A DNA stretch of 12,474 nucleotides, taken from assembly GCA_015222115.1 (NCBI GenBank), contig JADFUO010000288.1:1-12474 (forward strand). The letters run 5' to 3'. Shown here piece after piece: positions 6,908-12,474 of this stretch (the stretch's first letter is position 1; each line of letters begins with the position of its first letter). Origin of the DNA: Bacteroidota bacterium. GTDB taxonomy: Bacteria > Bacteroidota > Bacteroidia > Bacteroidales > JADFUO01. The notes under the pieces are model-generated. The model did no database searches. It was not told the DNA's origin and saw only the letters and a list, made by a program, of their open reading frames with translations. The position numbers were made by a program, and so were the translations under genes.

Positions 6908-8080
6908 ATGACATTTTTGTTAAAAAATATTAAAGGTGATAAAATAATCTGGGCAGTAGTGATTATACTGTCAATTTTTTCAATTTTGGCTGTTTATAGT
7001 TCAACAGGAACTTTGGCATATAAATATCAATCGGGTAATACAGAATATTATATGATTAAGCATATGTTGATCTTATTTTTTGGTTTTGTATTAATATATC
7101 TCGCCCATTTAATAAAATATGTATATTATTCACGAATTTTTCAGTTTGCATTATACATAGCTGTTCCTTTACTGATTTTAACTCTTATTATTGGTTTGAA
7201 TCTTAATGAAGCCAGGCGTGAACTACCATTGCCGTTTAATCTTACTTTTCAAACATCCGACTTTGCAAAGCTTACCTTAATAATGTATTTAGCCCGGTTA
7301 CTTTCAAAAAAACAAGATCAGATTAAAGATTTTAAATCAGCTTTTATTCCGATAATGCTACCTATTTTAATCGTTTGCGGATTGATACTACCGGCAAATT
7401 TTTCTACTGCTGCCCTTCTGTTTACAACAAGTTTGGTTTTAATGTTTATCGGAAGAGTAAATTTAAAATATATATTTTCTTTAATAGGAATAGGAGTTGT
7501 AGCTATATTAATTATGATAATTCTGACGAGGGTTTATCCTGATATTTTACCACGTTCAAATACATGGAGTAGCAGGTTAAATACATTTTTTAGTGGTGAT
7601 AAAATACAAGACAGAGATAAAGTATATCAGGTTGAACAATCAAAAATAGCTATCGCATCAGGAAAACTTTTCGGTAAGGGACCAGGTAACAGTACTCAAC
7701 GCAACTTTTTACCACATCCATACTCTGATTTTATATTTGCAATTATTCTTGAGGAATACGGACTTGCCGGAGGTGCATTTGTAGTTTTATTGTATTTGAT
7801 TTTATTTTTCAGGGCAGTAAAAATTGTAACCAGGATACCACGAAAATTCGGGGCATTTTTAACTATCGGGGTTAGTTTTAGCCTTGTTTTTCAGGCTATG
7901 ATTAATATGGGAGTTGCAGTAAATCTTTTACCGGTAACAGGTCAGACATTACCACTGGTAAGTATGGGCGGAACTTCAATATGGTTTACAAGTTTGGCAA
8001 TTGGAATAATATTAAGTGTAAGCAAAGAAATTGGGAAAAGTGAAGATATTATTAAAGAAACAAGATATGCATCAGCATAA
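6908..8080 (+). CDS. ftsW: Septal peptidoglycan glycosyltransferase FtsW (SEDS family)
   Basis: This 390-residue polytopic SEDS protein polymerises lipid II glycan strands at the septum with FtsI. The first helix (about 13-31) ends in AVYSSTGTLA, as in the family. Next come FQTSDFAKLTLIMYLAR (114-130) and LPANFSTAALL (161-171). The large extracytoplasmic loop holds WSSRLNTFF (220-228), QSKIAIASGKLFGKGPGNS (244-262) and HPYSDFIFAIILEEYG (270-285). Asp274 aligns by eye with the catalytic aspartate of SEDS enzymes (Asp297 in E. coli FtsW). The C-terminal signature INMGVAVNLLPVTGQTLPLV runs 332-351, followed by SMGGTS. FtsW is preferred over RodA because the gene lies between murD and murG. Residues 97-109 read GLNLNEARRELPL where the family normally has a conserved RW pair. 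The 3' end overlaps murG. Confidence 0.95.
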   Translation: MTFLLKNIKGDKIIWAVVIILSIFSILAVYSSTGTLAYKYQSGNTEYYMIKHMLILFFGFVLIYLAHLIKYVYYSRIFQFALYIAVPLLILTLIIGLNLNEARRELPLPFNLTFQTSDFAKLTLIMYLARLLSKKQDQIKDFKSAFIPIMLPILIVCGLILPANFSTAALLFTTSLVLMFIGRVNLKYIFSLIGIGVVAILIMIILTRVYPDILPRSNTWSSRLNTFFSGDKIQDRDKVYQVEQSKIAIASGKLFGKGPGNSTQRNFLPHPYSDFIFAIILEEYGLAGGAFVVLLYLILFFRAVKIVTRIPRKFGAFLTIGVSFSLVFQAMINMGVAVNLLPVTGQTLPLVSMGGTSIWFTSLAIGIILSVSKEIGKSEDIIKETRYASA

Positions 8081-9182
8081 AAAAATAAAAGTTATTATAA
8101 GTGGGGGAGGAACCGGTGGACATATCTTCCCGGCTATTGCTATTGCAAATGCTCTAAAAAAAAAGCTTGAAGATTGTGAAATATTATTTATAGGTGCTAA
8201 AGGAAGAATGGAGATGGAAAAAGTTCCGGCTGCAGGATACCAAATAGAAGGACTTTGGATCAGCGGTTTACAAAGAAATTTATCTGCTAAAAATCTGTCG
8301 TTTCCGTTCAAGGTGATTGCAAGTTTAATGAATGCGAAAAAAATTATCAAAAAATTTAATCCCGATGTTGTTGTTGGTGTTGGGGGATATGCAAGTGGTC
8401 CGACTTTAAAAGTTGCAACAGGAAAAGGAATACCCACTTTAATTCAGGAGCAAAATTCATTTCCGGGAATAACTAACCGTCTTCTGGCAAAATCGGTTAG
8501 CAAAATATGTGTTGCTTATGATGGTATGGATAAATATTTTCCGTCATCAAAAATTATTTTAACAGGAAATCCTGTCAGGCAGGAAGTGATTGATTTGAAA
8601 GGGAAAAAAGATAAGGCATTTGAATATTTCAACCTTTTACCTGCCAATAAAGTTTTGCTTGTTGTCGGCGGAAGCCAGGGAGCAAAATCTATCAACAAGG
8701 CAATTCATAAAAATCTGGATTTGATTATTAAAAATAATATCCAGTTGATATGGCAAACAGGTAAATATTATTTTTCTACAGCCAATGAAATAAAAACTAC
8801 AGATTGCAGCTATGAAGAAAATATCAGAGTAGTAGAATTTATTTCAAGGATGGATTATGCATATGCTATTGCGGATGTGGTTATATCACGTGCAGGAGCA
8901 ATTGCAATAACCGAATTATGTGCAGTAAAAAAACCTTCTGTATTAGTTCCTTTACCGACAGCTGCCGAGGATCATCAAACAAAAAATGCAATGGCATTGG
9001 TTAATAAAAATGCTGCAATATTGGTAAAAGACAATGAAGCAAACGAAAAGTTAGCAAAAACAGCAATTGATTTGATAAATAATGAGGATAAAAAAATGCA
9101 GTTTATGGAAAATATGGGCAGGTTTGAAGTGAAAAATTCGGCTGAAATTATTGCAGATGAAATTATTGATTTATCAGTTTAA
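8067..9182 (+). CDS. murG: UDP-N-acetylglucosamine--lipid I N-acetylglucosaminyltransferase
   Basis: This membrane-associated GT28 glycosyltransferase converts lipid I to lipid II on the inner membrane face. The N-terminal domain has IISGGGTGGHIFPAIAIANAL (glycine loop at 13-19), VVVGVGGYASGP (101-112) and QEQNSFPGITNRLL (127-140). The C-terminal UDP-GlcNAc-binding domain has GNPVR (167-171), VVGGSQGAKSIN (199-210), SRAGAIAITEL (274-284) and a final helix. I chose ATG 8067, giving 371 residues and MHQHKKIKVIISGGGTGGH, because the glycine loop normally lies close to the N-terminus. The frame stays open upstream to a TTG at 8031, which would add 12 unconserved residues (MGKVKILLKKQD) and extend the overlap with ftsW from 14 to 50 nt. 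This overlap, rather than a spacer, suggests coupled translation. Confidence 0.95.
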   Translation: MHQHKKIKVIISGGGTGGHIFPAIAIANALKKKLEDCEILFIGAKGRMEMEKVPAAGYQIEGLWISGLQRNLSAKNLSFPFKVIASLMNAKKIIKKFNPDVVVGVGGYASGPTLKVATGKGIPTLIQEQNSFPGITNRLLAKSVSKICVAYDGMDKYFPSSKIILTGNPVRQEVIDLKGKKDKAFEYFNLLPANKVLLVVGGSQGAKSINKAIHKNLDLIIKNNIQLIWQTGKYYFSTANEIKTTDCSYEENIRVVEFISRMDYAYAIADVVISRAGAIAITELCAVKKPSVLVPLPTAAEDHQTKNAMALVNKNAAILVKDNEANEKLAKTAIDLINNEDKKMQFMENMGRFEVKNSAEIIADEIIDLSV

Positions 9183-9184
9183 TG
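9180..9184 (+). other. murG/murC stop-start overlap (TAATG)
   Basis: The murG stop codon and the murC ATG share one base. With no spacer and no ribosome-binding consensus in the murG 3' end, murC is likely translated by ribosomes finishing murG. This is an inference from the arrangement. Confidence 0.7.
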
Positions 9185-10531
9185 GATTTGAGCAAATTAC
9201 ATAGGGTTTATTTTCTTGGCATCGGAGGCATTGGCATGAGTGCACTGGCACGTTATTTCCGGAGCAAAGGTATTATTGTGAGCGGCTATGATAAATCACA
9301 AACTCCTTTGACAAATAAATTGATTGATGAGGGAATAAAAATCCATTTTGAAGATAATATTGATTTGATTCCCCGAAATATTGATCTGGTAGTTTACACC
9401 CCTGCCATACCTGAATCTAATAAAGAATATCAATATTTTGTCAATAATAATTTTGAATTAAAAAAAAGGGCGGAAGTTCTGGGGAAAATTACTCATGATA
9501 AATTTACAATTGCTGTAGCCGGAACACATGGTAAAACAACAATTTCATCAATAATTGCTCATATATTAAAATTTGCGGGTCATAATATTACTGCGTTGAT
9601 TGGTGGCATCTGCAAAAATTATAATTCAAATTTTATTACTTCGGAAAACACTGAGGTTTTTGTTATTGAAGCAGATGAATACGACCGCTCATTTTTAACA
9701 CTGCATCCTGATATTGAAGTAATTTCTTCAATTGATGCCGACCACCTTGATATTTACGGATCAAAGAAATATCTGAATGAATCTTTTAAGTTGTTCGCTG
9801 AACAAATTAAATCAAATGGCAGGCTAATAATCAAAAAAGGAATTGATTTAACAGTTAAAGCTGAAAGAATTTTATATTATTCAGCAACTTGTAAGGCAGA
9901 TTTTTATTCTTCAAATATCAGGGTTGAAGGTAGTAAATACCTTTTTGATTTAAATTTTAAAAATTCACATATTAAAAATATAAATTTTAAAATACCAGGA
10001 AAGCATAATATTGAAAATGCAGTCGCAGCATCAGCAGTTGGAATTGAAATGGGAATTAAAAAAGAAAAAATTAAAGAAGCATTGGAAACATATTCAGGTG
10101 TTAAAAGAAGATTTGACATAAAAATTCAAAATCCGGATATTATTTATATTGATGATTATGCTCATCATCCTGAAGAATTAAAAGCTTGCATTTTATCTGT
10201 TAAAGAGCTATATCCTGATAAAAAAATAACAGGAATATTTCAGCCGCATTTATTTACCAGGACAAAAGACTTTGCTGATGAATTTGCCAAAAGTCTTGAC
10301 TTGCTTGATAAAGTGATACTGCTAAACATTTATCCTGCAAGAGAGTTGCCAATAGAAGGAGTAAGTTCAGAAATGATTCTTGAAAAAATTAAAATTAAGA
10401 ATAAAAAAATATGCTCAAATATTAAAGTATTTGAAGAATTGAAAAATAATAAGCCCGAAGTTCTGCTTACTCTGGGAGCGGGAGATATTGATCAATTGGT
10501 TGAACCTATTAAAAATATATTACAAAGCTGA
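9182..10531 (+). CDS. murC: UDP-N-acetylmuramate--L-alanine ligase
   Basis: This 449-residue cytoplasmic enzyme catalyses the first Mur ligase step, adding L-alanine to UDP-MurNAc. The N-terminal domain has the glycine-rich loop FLGIGGIGMSALA (11-23) and VVYTPAIP (70-77). The ATPase domain has the P-loop GTHGKTT (114-120), whose His separates MurC and Mpl from MurD, MurE and MurF. It is followed by IEADEYDRSFL (162-172) and SIDADHLDIYG (183-193). The C-terminal domain shows GVKRRFDI (306-313), DDYAHHPEEL (324-333) and FQPHLFTRTKDF (353-364). Length and operon position favour MurC over the related recycling ligase Mpl. The ATG shares its first A with the murG stop (TAATG) and the TGA overlaps the ftsQ ATG. 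No murB or ddl follows, unlike in proteobacterial clusters. Confidence 0.96.
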   Translation: MDLSKLHRVYFLGIGGIGMSALARYFRSKGIIVSGYDKSQTPLTNKLIDEGIKIHFEDNIDLIPRNIDLVVYTPAIPESNKEYQYFVNNNFELKKRAEVLGKITHDKFTIAVAGTHGKTTISSIIAHILKFAGHNITALIGGICKNYNSNFITSENTEVFVIEADEYDRSFLTLHPDIEVISSIDADHLDIYGSKKYLNESFKLFAEQIKSNGRLIIKKGIDLTVKAERILYYSATCKADFYSSNIRVEGSKYLFDLNFKNSHIKNINFKIPGKHNIENAVAASAVGIEMGIKKEKIKEALETYSGVKRRFDIKIQNPDIIYIDDYAHHPEELKACILSVKELYPDKKITGIFQPHLFTRTKDFADEFAKSLDLLDKVILLNIYPARELPIEGVSSEMILEKIKIKNKKICSNIKVFEELKNNKPEVLLTLGAGDIDQLVEPIKNILQS

Positions 10532-10533
10532 TG
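10529..10533 (+). other. murC/ftsQ stop-start overlap (TGATG)
   Basis: The murC TGA and the ftsQ ATG share one base, a typical coupled-translation junction. It fixes the ftsQ start, because the membrane helix begins within four residues of this ATG. Confidence 0.7.
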
Positions 10534-11313
10534 AAAAGATTTTTTTTCATATTAATCTGGGTAATTTTTGTTACAGGTATAATTGTTTTACTGGGATTTG
10601 TTAATGCGGAATACAAAAACAGCAAGTGTAATGATTTTGTAGTTTCAATTGATATTAACAATTCTGACTGTTTTATAACCGAAGATGAGATAAAATTGCA
10701 GGTTTACCAGTCGTTTGATTCGTTAAAAGGGAAGTTGCTTTCGGAAATAAATACTGAAGAAATTGAAAGCATGATTAATGAAAATCCTTATATAGAACAA
10801 GCCAATGTTTATTTTACCGTTAACGGGAAATTAAAAATTGATGTTGTTCAACGAAAGCCGGTTGTACGAGTAATTACTAAATCAAATCAAAATTTATATA
10901 TTGATGTTAATGGTGTTTTAATGCCGTTAAATAAGAATCATGTTGCAAGAGTTTTAATTGCAAGCGGAAACATTGGTAATTCGCTTTTACCTCCCGCAAA
11001 ACTAAAACTACAAACCGATTCATTAGATCAAAATCAGGTTTTATTTAAGATTTATTCGTTAGCAAAATTTATCAATAATAATAAATTTTTAAATGCCCAG
11101 ATTGAACAGATTTACATAAATAAAGAAAACTGCATTGAATTAATCCCGAAAGTTGGTAAACATCTTATCATATTCGGAGATATTGATAATATGGAAGAAA
11201 AATTTGAAAACCTGATAGCTTTTTATAAAAATGGGCTTAGCAAGGTTGGTTGGGACAAATACAAAAAAATCAATTTAAAATATAAGAACCAAGTTGTATG
11301 TACAAAAAAATAA
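10531..11313 (+). CDS. ftsQ: Cell division protein FtsQ
   Basis: This 260-residue bitopic divisome protein has a very short cytoplasmic tail (MKR), a membrane helix at about 4-24 and a periplasmic remainder. Residues about 36-112 look like a POTRA domain: a strand (VVSIDI), helix-forming segments, and LLSEINTEEIESMINENPYI (69-88), which fits the FtsQ pattern of a helix before ENPYIEQANV. After it come KLKIDVVQRKPVVRV (100-114) and YIDVNGVLMPL (123-133), matching the family's ERxPxA-like and D-xxG strands. The C-terminal beta domain extends to about 258. In well-studied bacteria FtsQ bridges early and late divisome proteins and binds FtsL-FtsB; that role is transferred by homology and by position between murC and ftsQ's neighbour ftsA. 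Sequence conservation in FtsQ is low, so membrane topology and context carry part of the call. Confidence 0.92.
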   Translation: MKRFFFILIWVIFVTGIIVLLGFVNAEYKNSKCNDFVVSIDINNSDCFITEDEIKLQVYQSFDSLKGKLLSEINTEEIESMINENPYIEQANVYFTVNGKLKIDVVQRKPVVRVITKSNQNLYIDVNGVLMPLNKNHVARVLIASGNIGNSLLPPAKLKLQTDSLDQNQVLFKIYSLAKFINNNKFLNAQIEQIYINKENCIELIPKVGKHLIIFGDIDNMEEKFENLIAFYKNGLSKVGWDKYKKINLKYKNQVVCTKK

Positions 11314-11317
11314 AGAA

Positions 11318-12474
11318 ATGGAAACATCAGAAATAATTGTTGGATTAGATATTGGCACTACAAAGATTGCAGCAATTGTGGGACGTCGCAATGAACATGG
11401 TAAGATTGAAATTTTGGGTTACGGGAAAACACAGTCAATAGGTGTAAGAAGAGGTGTTGTTTCAAATATTGAAAATACTGTGCAATCAATTAAAACAGCC
11501 ATTGAAGAAGCCAATCAAAGATCAGGAGTTGATATTGAATATGTCAACGTAGGTGTTGCGGGCCAGCATATAAAAAGTATTCAGCATCACGGAAGCATCA
11601 TCCGCGAAAACAATGACATTGAGATAAGCCAGGAGGATATTGACATCTTGAATAATAACATGTATAACCTGAATATGAGTCCCGGAGAAGAGATCATTGA
11701 AGTGATTCCGCAGGAATATATAATTGATGCAGAGCAGGGGATAAAACAACCTATAGGTATGTTGGGAAATTCACTTGAAGCAAATTTTCATATAATCATC
11801 GGGCAAACCGCAGCAGCAAAAAATATTTATAAATGCGTAAGGAAAGCCGGCCTTGAAGTTGTTGACCTGATACTTGAGCCGATTGCCTCAGCCGAAGCTG
11901 TACTCGGCGAAGAAGAAAAAGAAGCAGGTGTAGTTTTGGTTGATATTGGTGGTGGTACAACGGATATTGCTATTTTTCAGGATGGTATAATCAGGCATAC
12001 TGCAGTTATACCTTTCGGGGGAGATATTATTACCGAAGATATTAAAGAAGGATGTACAATAATTATAAAACATGCTGAGGAACTTAAAGTAAAATTTGGT
12101 TCAGCACTGGCAAGCGAAAATAAAGAAGAAGAAATTGTAGCAATACCCGGATTAAGGGGAAGACGACCTAAGGAAATTACTTTAAAAAATCTTGCTAATA
12201 TTATTCAGGCAAGGATGGAAGAGATTATTGAACATATTTATTACGAAATAAAAAATTCGGGATACGAAAAAAAATTGATTGCAGGAATTGTACTTACAGG
12301 TGGTGGTGCACAGTTAAAACATATTGCCCAACTTACTGAATTTATGACAGGAATGGATACAAGAATCGGCTATCCGAACGAACATCTTGCCAGCGAAGTA
12401 CCCGAAGAAACAATAAGCCCAATGTATTCAACAGGTATTGGGTTGGTTATTGAGGGCACCGCAAGATATTTGAA
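11318..12474 (+). CDS. ftsA: Cell division protein FtsA (3' truncated by window edge)
   Basis: This actin-like ATPase tethers FtsZ filaments to the cytoplasmic membrane. The ATG lies 4 nt after the ftsQ stop, and the frame stays open for 385 codons plus two bases to the window end. Nucleotide-binding motifs of the actin/Hsp70 superfamily are present: phosphate-1 GLDIGTTKIAAIVG (9-22), phosphate-2 LVDIGGGTTDIAIF (207-220) and the adenosine motif IVLTGGGAQL (324-333). The FtsA-specific SHS2-like (1C) domain occupies about 84-165, with VNVGVAGQHI (77-86) and the conserved VIPQEYIID (129-137). DIKEGCTIIIKHAEELK (241-257) is also typical, with GLRGRRPKEI at 278-287. The remaining C-terminus, which should carry the amphipathic membrane-targeting helix, lies beyond the window, probably followed by ftsZ. 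MreB is excluded by the 1C domain. Confidence 0.96.
   Translation, partial: METSEIIVGLDIGTTKIAAIVGRRNEHGKIEILGYGKTQSIGVRRGVVSNIENTVQSIKTAIEEANQRSGVDIEYVNVGVAGQHIKSIQHHGSIIRENNDIEISQEDIDILNNNMYNLNMSPGEEIIEVIPQEYIIDAEQGIKQPIGMLGNSLEANFHIIIGQTAAAKNIYKCVRKAGLEVVDLILEPIASAEAVLGEEEKEAGVVLVDIGGGTTDIAIFQDGIIRHTAVIPFGGDIITEDIKEGCTIIIKHAEELKVKFGSALASENKEEEIVAIPGLRGRRPKEITLKNLANIIQARMEEIIEHIYYEIKNSGYEKKLIAGIVLTGGGAQLKHIAQLTEFMTGMDTRIGYPNEHLASEVPEETISPMYSTGIGLVIEGTARYL

Noticed and set aside
8031-8066. TTG at 8031 as the murG start
   Set aside because: It adds 12 residues unlike MurG N-termini and lengthens the ftsW overlap to 50 nt; ATG 8067 places the glycine loop at the normal distance.
8072-8437. 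121-residue minus-strand open frame over the murG 5' end
   Set aside because: It is antisense to the MurG glycine-loop region; the Pro/Ile/Phe-rich product matches no known family.
1-12474. Novel defence, mobile or RNA-based system
   Set aside because: Every part of the window is accounted for by intact or edge-truncated dcw genes; I saw no direct-repeat array, terminal inverted repeats, tRNA-like fold or foreign-looking gene.

Overview
The window is an AT-rich stretch (about one-third G+C by eye) filled end to end by a single plus-strand operon. It is the division and cell wall (dcw) cluster. Gene order is rsmH (3' end only), an FtsL-like gene, ftsI (PBP transpeptidase with one PASTA domain), murE, mraY, murD, ftsW, murG, murC, ftsQ and ftsA (5' part, running off the right edge). 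The lineage is most likely Bacteroidota. Four things point there: the ~120-residue FtsL-like protein with a conserved N-terminal segment before its membrane helix, the enlarged MraY with an extra extracytoplasmic segment, the murC-ftsQ-ftsA order without murB or ddl, and A-rich sequence instead of Shine-Dalgarno motifs before the starts. A genus cannot be named from this sequence.

Layout: the left edge holds the C-terminal ~97 residues of the 16S rRNA methyltransferase RsmH. Positions 306-2807 encode the septal module FtsL-like/FtsI. Positions 2826-6895 encode MurE, MraY and MurD. Positions 6908-9182 encode the septal glycosyltransferase FtsW and the lipid II synthase MurG. Positions 9182-11313 encode MurC and FtsQ. 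From 11318 to the end comes FtsA. Gaps between genes are 0-23 nt or short overlaps (14, 1 and 1 nt), so there is no room for an internal terminator or a conventional intergenic promoter, and no stretch over 300 bases lacks a gene.

The genes form one pathway. MurC, MurD and MurE add L-Ala, D-Glu and the third residue (meso-diaminopimelate, judging by the DNPR motif) to UDP-MurNAc. MraY then attaches the muropeptide to undecaprenyl phosphate and MurG adds GlcNAc to give lipid II. FtsW polymerises lipid II and FtsI cross-links it at the septum. FtsQ and the FtsL-like protein are bitopic divisome scaffold/activation proteins, and FtsA tethers FtsZ to the membrane. murF, usually between murE and mraY in proteobacteria, is absent here, as are murB and ddl, so those steps must be encoded elsewhere.

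No new system, mobile element, CRISPR array or RNA gene was found. The points worth a second look are modest: two consecutive TTG starts (ftsI, murE), five successive genes in one reading frame separated only by single stop codons, the MraY insertion, and a small deviation in an FtsW motif.
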